Shown here piece after piece: positions 16,189-24,260 of a stretch of 64,000 nucleotides of DNA. Source of the stretch: JACJYE01 sp964432875. GTDB taxonomy: Bacteria; Bacteroidota; Bacteroidia; Chitinophagales; Saprospiraceae. The stretch spans positions 17,615 to 81,614 of the forward strand of contig CAYSPJ010000007.1 in assembly GCA_964432875.1 (NCBI GenBank), in the 5' to 3' direction. Numbering within the stretch: position 1 is the stretch's first letter; the number at the start of each line of letters is the position of its first letter. The position numbers were made by a program, and so were the translations under genes. The notes beneath the pieces are model-generated. The model was not told where the DNA came from. It did no database searches and was given only the letters and a program-made list of their open reading frames with translations.

Positions 16189-17859
16189 ATGGATAGAAGA
16201 GCCGCTCTATCAACGCTGTTGCCCCGTGGGCCTCGCCAGGAGCGCGAGGCGCCGCGTGTGCTACACACTGGCCTGGCACCTTACACCGGGCAGTGGGGGT
16301 TTCAACAAGCCTCCCACTTGCTGCGCCGAGGGATGTTTGGGCCAACCTACGCCCAGATCAAATGGGCCGTACAGCAAGGCAGAGAAGCAACTGTCAACAA
16401 ATTATTTGAGGAGTTGCCAGCACCCACGCCGCCGGTGAGCACTTACTACACCAATGATCCTGGAGTGCCAATTGGAGCGACTTGGGTCAATGCCGTTTAC
16501 CCCGGCATCAATATGGGGGCAGAAATGGGCTACCGCAGCCGAAGCCTGCTCTCCTGGGTAGTGGGCAACCTTTGGGAGGAAGGCATGTCCATCCGCCAAA
16601 AACTGACCCTCTTTTGGCACAACCATTTCCCTATCGCCGAGGTATTGGATGCCAAACTGCGCTACAAATATTACCACCTGCTGAACAGTTACGCCTGGGG
16701 GAACTTCCGGGAACTGACCAAAACCATGACCATCGACCCCTCGATGCTGAGATATCTCAATGGCAACCGCAACACCAATACGGCGCCCAATGAGAACTAC
16801 GCTCGCGAGTTGCTGGAGTTGTTCACCATTGGGAAAGGTCCGGCAACAGGACCAGGCGATTACACCAACTACACCGAGCACGATGTGATGGAGATTGCCC
16901 GAGCCTTGACGGGATGGAAAGATTTTGGTGGCAATGCGACAAGTGGGGATGGGGCGGTCGGTGCCACCTTCAACCCCAACCAGCACGATACGGGGACTAA
17001 GACCTTGTCTTATCGTTTCAACAACGTCGTCATCCCCAACTTGGGGGGGCAGGAATACGCCCACGTTATCGACATCATCTTCCAGCAAGATGAAGTGGCC
17101 CGTTACGTCTGTCGCCGACTATACCAGTGGTTCGTTTACTACGAAATCACCGAGGAGGCCGAGGTCAACGTCATTGAGCCCATGGCCCAGATATTGATCA
17201 GCAACGACTACCAAATCAAGCCTGCCTTGATAGCTTTGCTGTCTAGTGAGCACTTCTTCGATCCGGAGAATTACGGGGTGATGATCAAAAACCCCTGGGA
17301 TTTCATCATGTCCACTTTGAAATCCTTAGAGGTCCAGTATTCGCAGCCACTGGCTCAGCGCTACGACTCTTGGTACAACTTCTTCGGGCGGGCGGGGCAA
17401 ATGCAGATGGACTACTTTAACATCCCCGACGTGGCGGGCTGGAAAGCCTATTTCCTGGCACCGCAATATTATCGCAACTGGATTAGCGCAGCTACTCTTC
17501 CGCACCGCATGCAACTGACGGATCGCTTGATCACTACCGGCGAATCGCCTTTTCAGAGCAATGGTCAATTAATGCGCATCAACGTCTTGGCTTTGATCCA
17601 AACGCTGGACAACCCCAGCGACCCCAATGCCGTAGTCGAAGATTTTTCGCGGATTTTACACCCTAAGCCGCTCACCGACAGCCAGAAGAATGCCTTGAAG
17701 GCCATCCTCCTGCCGGGCTTGCCCGACTTTGAGTGGACGGTGGAGTATGGGCAATATGCCCAGAACCCCAGCAACTCGTCCCTGGCTTCTGCGGTAGAGA
17801 CGAAGCTCAGAGCGCTGATCAAAGCGATGCTAAACATGCCGGAATTTTATTTAAGCTGA
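16189..17859 (+). CDS. DUF1800 family protein
   Basis: 556 residues of the DUF1800 family, usually found beside DUF1501 in Bacteroidota, Planctomycetes and Proteobacteria; function unknown. Seen: FQQASHLLRRGMFGPT near the start, LTLFWHNHFPI, the NENYARELLELFTIG core, MEIARALTGWKDF, and the C-terminal WTVEYGQYAQNPSNSS ... KALIKAMLNMPEFYLS. The N-terminus (MDRRAALSTLLPRG) has paired arginines but no hydrophobic stretch, so no signal peptide is visible. The DUF1501 gene starts 19 bp later, evidence for an operon. Confidence 0.93.
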   Translation: MDRRAALSTLLPRGPRQEREAPRVLHTGLAPYTGQWGFQQASHLLRRGMFGPTYAQIKWAVQQGREATVNKLFEELPAPTPPVSTYYTNDPGVPIGATWVNAVYPGINMGAEMGYRSRSLLSWVVGNLWEEGMSIRQKLTLFWHNHFPIAEVLDAKLRYKYYHLLNSYAWGNFRELTKTMTIDPSMLRYLNGNRNTNTAPNENYARELLELFTIGKGPATGPGDYTNYTEHDVMEIARALTGWKDFGGNATSGDGAVGATFNPNQHDTGTKTLSYRFNNVVIPNLGGQEYAHVIDIIFQQDEVARYVCRRLYQWFVYYEITEEAEVNVIEPMAQILISNDYQIKPALIALLSSEHFFDPENYGVMIKNPWDFIMSTLKSLEVQYSQPLAQRYDSWYNFFGRAGQMQMDYFNIPDVAGWKAYFLAPQYYRNWISAATLPHRMQLTDRLITTGESPFQSNGQLMRINVLALIQTLDNPSDPNAVVEDFSRILHPKPLTDSQKNALKAILLPGLPDFEWTVEYGQYAQNPSNSSLASAVETKLRALIKAMLNMPEFYLS

Positions 17860-17878
17860 TTTTTCAATTGCAACTGTT

Positions 17879-19432
17879 ATGAAAAGGAGAGATTTCATTA
17901 AAACAGCAGGGGCAGCCGCCAGTATCCCGCTCTTTGTCAACGGGATGAATATGTCGGTGCTGGCCAGGCCCCTATTGTTCAATGCTATGAATATCGACTC
18001 GGATCGAGTATTGGTCCTCGTCCAACTCAATGGTGGCAACGACGGGCTGAATACCCTCGTGCCCATCGATCAGTATGATCGGCTATTCAATGCCCGGTCC
18101 AATGTCCTGTTGCCGGAGTCCAGCCTCATCCCTGTAACCGACACTCTGGGCTTTCACCCCCGGATGACGGGGATCAAAGGGCTGTATGATGATGGTAAGC
18201 TGGGCATCATCCAGAGCGTGGGTTACCCCAACCAGAACCGTTCGCACTTCCGCTCGATGGAGATTTGGTCCTCGGCTTCGCCAGCCGATCAATTCTATGT
18301 GACGGGCTGGCTGGGCCGCCCCCTGGACCGGCAGAACCCTGGCTACCCCTTAGGCTACCCCAATACGGCATTCCCTCACCCCTTCGCCATCTCGATGGGC
18401 AATTTCGTATCGGAAACCTGCCAGGGCACGGGGGCCAACTATGCCATGACCCTCAACGACCCCTTTACGCTGGGGCAATTGGCAGAATGGGGGGGAGAGC
18501 CGCTGGGCACCAGTATCTACGATGAGGAGCTAGCCTTCCTGCGCATGACCATCGGCCAGACTAATGCCTTTGCCGAAGGCATCGTGGCGGCGGCTAATGC
18601 AGGCAACAACCTGGCCAATTATCCCAACACGACCTTGGCTACCCAGCTCCGGCACGTCGCCCGCCTCATTGCTGGAGGCTTGCAGACCAAGATATATACG
18701 GTAAGCCTGGGCGGGTTCGATACACACTCGACCCAAGTCGCTCACAATGACAAGACCGCCGGCGAACATGCCGACTTGCTCAATACCTTGTCGGACGCCA
18801 TGGCGGCCTTCCAGCAAGACCTCATCCAGCTTGGCGCCGACCAGCGGGTCGTCACGATGACCTTCTCTGAGTTTGGGCGGCAGATACGCTCCAACGGCAG
18901 CTTGGGCACTGACCATGGCGCAGCGGCGCCGCTGTTCCTGTTTGGGTCTTGCGTAAACCCGCAGATACTCGGGCAAAACCCTGAAATCCCCAGCCAAGTG
19001 AGCCCGCAAGAGGCCGTGCCGATGCAATACGACTTCAGGGATGTCTATGGCTCCGTCCTTATGGATTGGTTTGGAGTGCCGGAGGATGATATCCGCACCA
19101 TCCTCTACCAAGGTTTTCAGCATCTGCCCATCGTCACCTTTTGCAATGTGACCGATACCAGAGAGCAAGAGGCAGAAGCCCCGATCGAGGCCTTGTCGTT
19201 CCCCAACCCCTTCCGGGATTGGACGGTCATCCGTTTCACGAGCGGGGATGAATGGGTACGGCTCAGCATCTTCAACGCCTTAGGCAGCGAGATACAAGTG
19301 CTCAGCAATCAGCGCTTCAGCGCGGGTGAGCACGAAGTACGCTTTGACGGCAGCCGCCTGCCGGCTGGCAACTACTATTTCCGCCTGGCCATGGGCAGCC
19401 GTCAGCAGACGTTTATAATGCTGAAACTATGA
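17879..19432 (+). CDS. DUF1501 protein with Tat signal peptide and T9SS type A sorting domain
   Basis: 517 residues. The N-terminus is a twin-arginine signal (MKRRDFIKTAGAAASIPLFV, cleavage near LA-RP about residue 29). The DUF1501 core (sulfatase/phosphatase-like fold) covers about 40-415, with VLVQLNGGNDGLNTLVP, QSVGYPNQNRSHFRSMEIW, SLGGFDTHSTQ, MTFSEFGRQIRSNGSLGTDHG. The last 80 residues form a type IX sorting domain: LSFPNPFRDWTVIRF, LSIFNALGSEI, RLPAGNYYFRLAMGS, ending in IMLKL. It is therefore predicted to cross the inner membrane folded through Tat, then the outer membrane through T9SS. It pairs with the DUF1800 gene. Confidence 0.94.
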   Translation: MKRRDFIKTAGAAASIPLFVNGMNMSVLARPLLFNAMNIDSDRVLVLVQLNGGNDGLNTLVPIDQYDRLFNARSNVLLPESSLIPVTDTLGFHPRMTGIKGLYDDGKLGIIQSVGYPNQNRSHFRSMEIWSSASPADQFYVTGWLGRPLDRQNPGYPLGYPNTAFPHPFAISMGNFVSETCQGTGANYAMTLNDPFTLGQLAEWGGEPLGTSIYDEELAFLRMTIGQTNAFAEGIVAAANAGNNLANYPNTTLATQLRHVARLIAGGLQTKIYTVSLGGFDTHSTQVAHNDKTAGEHADLLNTLSDAMAAFQQDLIQLGADQRVVTMTFSEFGRQIRSNGSLGTDHGAAAPLFLFGSCVNPQILGQNPEIPSQVSPQEAVPMQYDFRDVYGSVLMDWFGVPEDDIRTILYQGFQHLPIVTFCNVTDTREQEAEAPIEALSFPNPFRDWTVIRFTSGDEWVRLSIFNALGSEIQVLSNQRFSAGEHEVRFDGSRLPAGNYYFRLAMGSRQQTFIMLKL

Positions 19433-19434
19433 TC

Positions 19435-19516
19435 TTATGCTTTGTCACGGCTGGTTGAAAAATCGAAGATCACGCGGTAGCGAGAAGGAGATGAAGCCAG
19501 CCGTGCCTTGGCATAA
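19435..19516. other. Large imperfect inverted repeat downstream of the DUF1501 gene
   Basis: CACGGCTGG (19446-19454) pairs perfectly with CCAGCCGTG (19497-19505), and outside it TTATGC (19435-19440) pairs with GCATAA (19511-19516) after a 5/5 internal loop. The 42-nt loop holds small sub-hairpins. No T-tract follows, so it is not a standard intrinsic terminator; it could stabilise the mRNA 3' end or be a remnant of a small element. Confidence 0.5.
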
Positions 19517-19632
19517 AACCATATCAAAGCTAATATTGGCAGCAGGATTAACAAAAAATGCTTGTTTGCCTACAAATCTGTTCGTATAATTGGGGCTTAT
19601 ATTATTGCACTAGACCTATTAAACGAATTGAT

Positions 19633-20388
19633 ATGCACCGCAAACTGATCCTGCTGCCATTCCTTTTATTTGTTGCCCTGGGCGCTCAGGCCCAGGAAGA
19701 AGCCCCCCAGCCACCGGAACCGAAAATATATTCCACCTCCGGCGGCGAATTGATTTTTTCCTTCGCCAATGTAACCAACGGTGGTGAGGACGTGAGCACC
19801 AATCTGCGCTTTACCGGCTTCTTCCACCTGGCCGAGTACTGGCACTTTGACTTTACCGACAACTTTGGCATGTTCACTGGCTTTGGCCTGCGCAATGTGG
19901 GTATCATCACGAAAGATGATGGCATCATCATCCGCAAACATGCCAACATCCTGACGGAGGAGACCGAGGACGTCACGATCAAACGCCGTGCTTATTCCCT
20001 GGGGGTCCCCTTGGCCATGAAACTGGGCGACTTCAACCGCCGTGTGTTTTTCTACGCCGGTGGCGAGGCCGAACTGATGTTCCATTACAAAGAGAAGCTC
20101 TTTATTGATGGGGATAAGGAGAAGAAGTTCAATGAATGGTTTAGCAAGCGCACCAACCTCATCAATCCTTCCCTCTTTGGCGGCATCCAGTTTCGTAGCG
20201 GTGCCAACCTCAAGTTTAAGTACTATCTGTTGGATTTCCTCAACCAGGAATACACTGAGCGCACTGGCGGCATTTCCCAGCAGCCTTACCGCAACCTGGA
20301 GAGCCAGATGTTCTACCTATCGCTATCCTGGAACCTGCGTACTGGCCGTAAAAGCAAATCTGCCGATGCGCTAGAGCGGCGTACCTGA
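19633..20388 (+). CDS. Outer-membrane beta-barrel protein, unknown function
   Basis: 251 residues from the ATG at 19633, chosen because it opens a clear signal peptide (MHRKLILLPFLLFVALGAQAQ, cleavage after AQA about residue 20); frame extension upstream is non-coding. The mature protein has alternating strands rich in aromatics and Gly (GGELIFSFANV, GMFTGFGLRNVGIIT, KFKYYLLDFLN) and ends near a Trp-containing strand (YLSLSWNLRTG), as in Bacteroidota 8-12-strand barrels (outer_membrane_beta-brl_2-like). No ligand can be assigned. It is convergent with the PLP decarboxylase gene. Confidence 0.82.
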   Translation: MHRKLILLPFLLFVALGAQAQEEAPQPPEPKIYSTSGGELIFSFANVTNGGEDVSTNLRFTGFFHLAEYWHFDFTDNFGMFTGFGLRNVGIITKDDGIIIRKHANILTEETEDVTIKRRAYSLGVPLAMKLGDFNRRVFFYAGGEAELMFHYKEKLFIDGDKEKKFNEWFSKRTNLINPSLFGGIQFRSGANLKFKYYLLDFLNQEYTERTGGISQQPYRNLESQMFYLSLSWNLRTGRKSKSADALERRT

Positions 20389-20423
20389 TGCACCCCCGGC
20401 GATCGCTTTGAAAAGCCCCCTGC

Positions 20424-21869
20424 CTAAATGCCCGCCGGCCTGGCCTGCAACGCTGACACCCCGCGCTGCAGCACCTCGATACACAGCTCTATTTCGCGCA
20501 GGTGGGTACGGAAGCTCAACACCGCCAGGCGGATCCAATATTCGCCATTGATGCTGGTGGAGGAGAGGAAGACGCGGCCATCGCGGCGCACGTATTCCAG
20601 CAACTGCTCGTTGAAGCGGTTGGCATCGCCCTCGGGGGGGCGGTAGCGGAAAAGCATGATGGACAACTCAGGAGGCGGGCCGGCCTCAAAGCCCAACCCC
20701 TGGATTTTTTCGTAAAAATACTGACATAGCGCAGCCTTTTCAGCCAATGCTGCCCGGAAGGGTTGAAGGCCTAACAATTGTAAGGGGAGCCAGAGGCGTA
20801 GGCCGCGGAAATGCTTGGTAAGCTCCGGGGAGAGGTCGGCCGGCGACCATTCTTCCCAAAGGCGTTGGGCATCCTGCATATAGTTGGCCTTGTAAAAGTG
20901 GGCGTTATAAAGCGCCTCCACGTTTTTAATCAGTACGGCGCCGAGGCCATAAGGCAAAAAGAGCCCTTTATGGGGATCGATTACCACCGAATCAGAGCGT
21001 TCAATACCGACGAAACGCCCCTTGAGTTCTTCTACCAGGATAAAGAAGCCGCCATAAGCGGCATCAACGTGAAACCAGAGGCCATACTGCTGCGCCAGAT
21101 CGGCGATAGCATTAAGAGGGTCAACGGCACCCGTATCAGTGGTTCCGGCAGAGCCGACTACCAGGAAGGGTTCCAGCCCTTGGGCAATATCTTGTTGTAG
21201 TTGCTGGTGCAGCGCCCCCGTATCCATGCGGAAGCGCTGGTCAATAGGGATGTAGCGGATGACGGCCTCGCCCAAGCCAGCAATGCGCAAGGCTTTCTGC
21301 ACACAGTGGTGCACCTGGCTGGTGAGATAAACTACCGCTTGCCCTACTTTGGCAGCCTTGATGCCTTTGAAGTCGCGTGCTGCCGTAATCGCAATGAGGT
21401 TGGCCACCGAACCTCCAGAAGCCAGGTTGCCAAGGGCATCTTCGGGGTAGCCAATCAGTTGGCACATCCAACGGATGAGGCTGTTTTCCATGCGCACTGC
21501 GCCAGGATTAGCGAAAAACAGGCCAGCATAACGGTTGGTAACAGCGGCCAAATAATCGCCCAGGGCCGCCGGGAAGATACCGCCGCCCGGCACATAGCCT
21601 AAATGGCCGCCGGAAGCGGGGTTGATGCCCTGCCGGTCAACTTGCTGCTCCAGCTCCTGCAAAAGGGCACCTAAATCCCTCCCGGTTTCCGTTGTTTCCA
21701 GACTAAACCCCTCGCCCAAAGACGGTTCGTCATAAGCTTTCAGCGCTTCAATGCGGTTGATAAAATCATCGGCATAAGCCTGGATGGCAGCATTCCAGGC
21801 ATCGCGCTGAGCCTGAGCCGGCTCCAATTGGCGCGCAAGCTGTTCTAATTCTTGGAGGCGGTCAATCAT
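20424..21869 (-). CDS. PLP-dependent decarboxylase, group II (aromatic amino-acid / glutamate type)
   Basis: 481 residues of the pyridoxal-dependent decarboxylase family (PF00282). Seen: GHLGYVPGGGIFPAALGDYL, ENSLIRWMCQLIGYP, the phosphate-binding ASGGSVANLIAITAAR, FHVDAAYGGFF (Asp contacting PLP) and the Schiff-base lysine in VVIDPHKGLFLPYG. The usual HKW of aromatic-L-amino-acid decarboxylases is HKG here. The substrate (aromatic amino acid, glutamate, 2,4-diaminobutyrate or aspartate) cannot be told from this. It has its own promoter, divergent from the Sua5 gene. Confidence 0.9.
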   Translation of the reverse strand: MIDRLQELEQLARQLEPAQAQRDAWNAAIQAYADDFINRIEALKAYDEPSLGEGFSLETTETGRDLGALLQELEQQVDRQGINPASGGHLGYVPGGGIFPAALGDYLAAVTNRYAGLFFANPGAVRMENSLIRWMCQLIGYPEDALGNLASGGSVANLIAITAARDFKGIKAAKVGQAVVYLTSQVHHCVQKALRIAGLGEAVIRYIPIDQRFRMDTGALHQQLQQDIAQGLEPFLVVGSAGTTDTGAVDPLNAIADLAQQYGLWFHVDAAYGGFFILVEELKGRFVGIERSDSVVIDPHKGLFLPYGLGAVLIKNVEALYNAHFYKANYMQDAQRLWEEWSPADLSPELTKHFRGLRLWLPLQLLGLQPFRAALAEKAALCQYFYEKIQGLGFEAGPPPELSIMLFRYRPPEGDANRFNEQLLEYVRRDGRVFLSSTSINGEYWIRLAVLSFRTHLREIELCIEVLQRGVSALQARPAGI

Positions 21870-21889
21870 ATACCCTCTTTTTTAGCGCT

Positions 21890-21897
21890 CAAACCTA
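21890..21897 (-). promoter_or_regulatory. -7 promoter box for the PLP decarboxylase gene
   Basis: Minus strand reads TAGGTTTG, exact TAnnTTTG, 20 nt before the start codon. Confidence 0.5.
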
Positions 21898-21928
21898 TGA
21901 AAAATCCTTCAAACTGCCGACATCCGCT

Positions 21929-21936
21929 TACCTTTG
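21929..21936 (+). promoter_or_regulatory. -7 promoter box for the Sua5/TsaC gene
   Basis: TACCTTTG, exact TAnnTTTG, 93 nt upstream of the ATG; it is divergent from the decarboxylase promoter 31 bp away. Confidence 0.5.
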
Positions 21937-22029
21937 AGGCGGCTTGGCAATATATCCGGGAAGCAAGCGGAGCGGTAAAAGCACAATCCTGCTGCCTTTT
22001 TGTTTAGAAGATAAAGCAACTACAAGTTC

Positions 22030-22980
22030 ATGATTGGAAAGGACTTAGAACGCGCCATCGCGCTATTGCAGCAAGAGGAAGTAGTGGCCATCCCCACCGA
22101 GACGGTCTATGGGCTGGCGGGCAATGCATTCAGCCCCAGAGCGGTTTCGACTATTTTTGCCGTCAAGGAGCGCCCTTCCTTTGACCCCCTGATTGTGCAT
22201 ACCAATGATTTCGAGCGGGCGGCAAGCTTCACGGCAGAAATACCCGCTCTGGCCTGGCGCCTCGCCCAGCACTTTATGCCGGGGCCGCTCACCCTGTTGT
22301 TGCCCAAAACAGAAAACATACCCGACATCGTCACGGCGGGCTTGCCACAAGTGGCGGTGCGCGTACCCAGCCACCCCCTGGCTCAAGCATTGCTGTCATT
22401 GCTGGATTTCCCCCTCGCAGCGCCGAGCGCCAACCCCTTTGGCTACATCAGCCCAACCACTGCCGAGCATGTGGAACAGCAGCTCGGCAGCCGCATCCCC
22501 TATATCCTGGATGGCGGGCCTTGCCAAGTAGGGCTGGAAAGCACCATCGTCGGGTTTGAAGACAGCCAAGCCGTCGTCTATCGCCAAGGCGGACTGGCAT
22601 TAGAAGCACTGGAAAAAATAGCCGGGCCGCTCCTGGTGCGGCCTCATTCTACCTCTAACCCTCTGGCACCCGGCATGCTGAAAAGCCACTACGCCCCCCG
22701 CGCCCCATTAATATTGGGGCACTTGGAAGAACTCCGGGAGCGCTACCAGGGGAAAAACATCGGCATCATCGCTTTCCGGCAAGCCTTGCCCCAAATCCCC
22801 GCTGAACACCAACTCATCCTGTCGCCATCAGGCGACCAGGCAGAAGCTGCACGCAACCTCTTCGCGGGCATGCGCCTTCTGGATAGCCTGGGCCTCGACC
22901 TCATCCTCGCCGAACTGGTACCGGAAGAAGGGCTGGGCAGAGCGATCAATGATCGCCTAAGGCGGGCAGCAGCCAGCTGA
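22030..22980 (+). CDS. L-threonylcarbamoyladenylate synthase, Sua5 type
   Basis: 316 residues, the two-domain Sua5 length rather than the short TsaC/YrdC form. The YrdC domain (about 5-190) has VVAIPTETVYGLAGNAF, KERPSFDPLIVH, FMPGPLTLLLPK, VAVRVPSHPLA and FPLAAPSANPFGYISPT; the C-terminal Sua5 domain begins after the linker SHYAPRAPLILG. It makes threonylcarbamoyl-AMP from threonine, bicarbonate and ATP, the first step of t6A37 tRNA modification, in the cytoplasm. Single gene with its own promoter. Confidence 0.95.
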   Translation: MIGKDLERAIALLQQEEVVAIPTETVYGLAGNAFSPRAVSTIFAVKERPSFDPLIVHTNDFERAASFTAEIPALAWRLAQHFMPGPLTLLLPKTENIPDIVTAGLPQVAVRVPSHPLAQALLSLLDFPLAAPSANPFGYISPTTAEHVEQQLGSRIPYILDGGPCQVGLESTIVGFEDSQAVVYRQGGLALEALEKIAGPLLVRPHSTSNPLAPGMLKSHYAPRAPLILGHLEELRERYQGKNIGIIAFRQALPQIPAEHQLILSPSGDQAEAARNLFAGMRLLDSLGLDLILAELVPEEGLGRAINDRLRRAAAS

Positions 22981-23499
22981 CAAAGAAAAAAAATGTATAT
23001 TTCAGCCAAAGCAAAAAAGCGATATTCTGTTTTATTCACGAATGGAAAAATATGATTTTTCGTCAGGAGTTTGTCAAAATATCCTTCGCCTAAAAACCCC
23101 TCTAATCGGTGAAACTATTTCAGCTGCTTCATTGTTATAGGTGTGATTAAAAAATGGCATGGGCTTGTTTTTTTGATTAAGGAAAAAATCATCCCTGCTG
23201 TGCGCCTAGACATCCTAAGCGTAGTGATAACTTATCTGCAACTAACTACTCTAAATAAAGAAGACTGGATGCGTAGTAATTCATGTCTTTGAGAGGTAAG
23301 ATGTTTTTATTGACTACCCTTTCCCCCTTTAGGCATTTTACCTCCCTGCGCAGTTACGTGTCCCTGTTTTTTCTCTAAAACGCGCAATCCCTATTTTCGA
23401 CAACCTTCCCCCACAATTGAGCTCACTGCTTGTCGCAGGCCGAGATTAGAGAGGGTACGCCCGATTATTCGAGCGTATAAAACTAAAAAACTAAGCGAA
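22981..23499. promoter_or_regulatory. 519-bp leader region of the polysaccharide operon, no gene
   Basis: A/T-rich and without a plausible ORF. It is placed where UpxY-controlled operons have a long untranslated leader. Near-match promoter boxes are TATTTTCG (23392-23399) and TGTCTTTG (23284-23291), one mismatch each. GCGTAGTGAT (23219-23228) recurs as GCGTAGTAAT (23271-23280), possibly a protein-binding or pausing element. None is decisive. Confidence 0.4.
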
Positions 23500-24099
23500 A
23501 TGGGGGGTCACAATGGCTGCGAAAACCACCTTTGCGAGCACGAAGCCCGGTGGTTTGCCGTTTGCACCAAATACAAACGGGAAAAACTTGTCCACAAGCG
23601 GTTGGAGGACCGAGGGATAGAATCCTATCTCCCACTCCAAAAATTCATCCGCCGTTCTACCCGCAAGATCCGCAAGGTAGAACTGCCCCTCATTAGCCGC
23701 TATATTTTCACTCGAATCGTCAAGAAAGAATACATTCCTGTACTGGATACACCAGATGTGGCGGGCTTTGTCCATTTCTCTAATAACCTGATTGCGATAC
23801 CGGAGCAAGAAATCGCTCTGCTGAAACGCATTGTGGGAGAAGGTTTTGAGATAGAAGCTAGCCCGAGCTATTTCGTCCAAGGCGACGAAGTCGAGGTCAT
23901 TGCTGGCAAGCTGACGGGGTTGAGAGGCGTCTTGCTAGAGAAGGAAAACAAACATCATTTCCTCGTCGAGCTACGCCATATTGGATATGCGCTGCACATC
24001 CAAATCGACCCCGAGCTATTGAGGAGAGTGGGGCATTGCGAACATCATGCCAGCCTTGCACCACCTACCGAATTTGAGAAGTGGGGCTTGACGCTGTAA
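23500..24099 (+). CDS. UpxY/RfaH-like transcription antiterminator (NusG paralogue)
   Basis: 199 residues: an NGN domain (about 15-112) beginning ARWFAVCTKYKREKLVHKRLEDRGIE, with the core LPLISRYIFTRI, then a KOW domain (about 125-170) with VQGDEVEVIAGKLTGLRGVLLEKENKH. Such paralogues (UpxY in Bacteroides, RfaH in enterobacteria) ride on RNA polymerase and allow read-through of the long polysaccharide operon they head. As expected, it is the first gene of a 38-kb unidirectional run. A strong hairpin follows its stop codon at once. Confidence 0.93.
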   Translation: MGGHNGCENHLCEHEARWFAVCTKYKREKLVHKRLEDRGIESYLPLQKFIRRSTRKIRKVELPLISRYIFTRIVKKEYIPVLDTPDVAGFVHFSNNLIAIPEQEIALLKRIVGEGFEIEASPSYFVQGDEVEVIAGKLTGLRGVLLEKENKHHFLVELRHIGYALHIQIDPELLRRVGHCEHHASLAPPTEFEKWGLTL

Positions 24100-24104
24100 G
24101 ATGA

Positions 24105-24135
24105 TTTCTGCGTCGGCTATCAGCCGACGCGGAAA
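24105..24135 (+). other. 14-bp stem-loop directly after the antiterminator gene
   Basis: TTTCTGCGTCGGCT (24105-24118) pairs with AGCCGACGCGGAAA (24122-24135) around a 3-nt loop, with one T-G pair. No T-tract follows, so a plain intrinsic terminator is unlikely; a pause, processing or attenuation site read by the upstream protein is an inference. Confidence 0.6.
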
Positions 24136-24175
24136 TATTTGGTGGTATACTTTGAGGAGGTCATTTCCTTTTGTT

Positions 24176-24214
24176 CCGATTAAGCCCTTGCGGCTTATCG
24201 GCGGCGAAGCCGTA
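24176..24214 (+). other. Pair of mutually exclusive hairpins before wlbA
   Basis: CCGAT-T-AAGCC (24176-24186) pairs with GGCTTATCGG (24192-24201) around CTTGC with one bulged T. The same CGGCTT (24191-24196) can instead pair with AAGCCG at 24207-24212. The two structures cannot coexist, an attenuator-like arrangement 47-85 bp upstream of the wlbA start. Confidence 0.5.
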
Positions 24215-24260
24215 TCGAGTTTGGGATCAGCAGATCCAACACCCCAAAAAATAAGACGCG

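Noticed and set aside
16189..16260. Tat signal on the DUF1800 protein
   Set aside because: Paired arginines are present but no hydrophobic region follows.
24105..24135. Hairpin as an ordinary terminator of the UpxY-like gene
   Set aside because: No T-tract follows and the operon continues on the same strand, so it was listed as a structural element instead.
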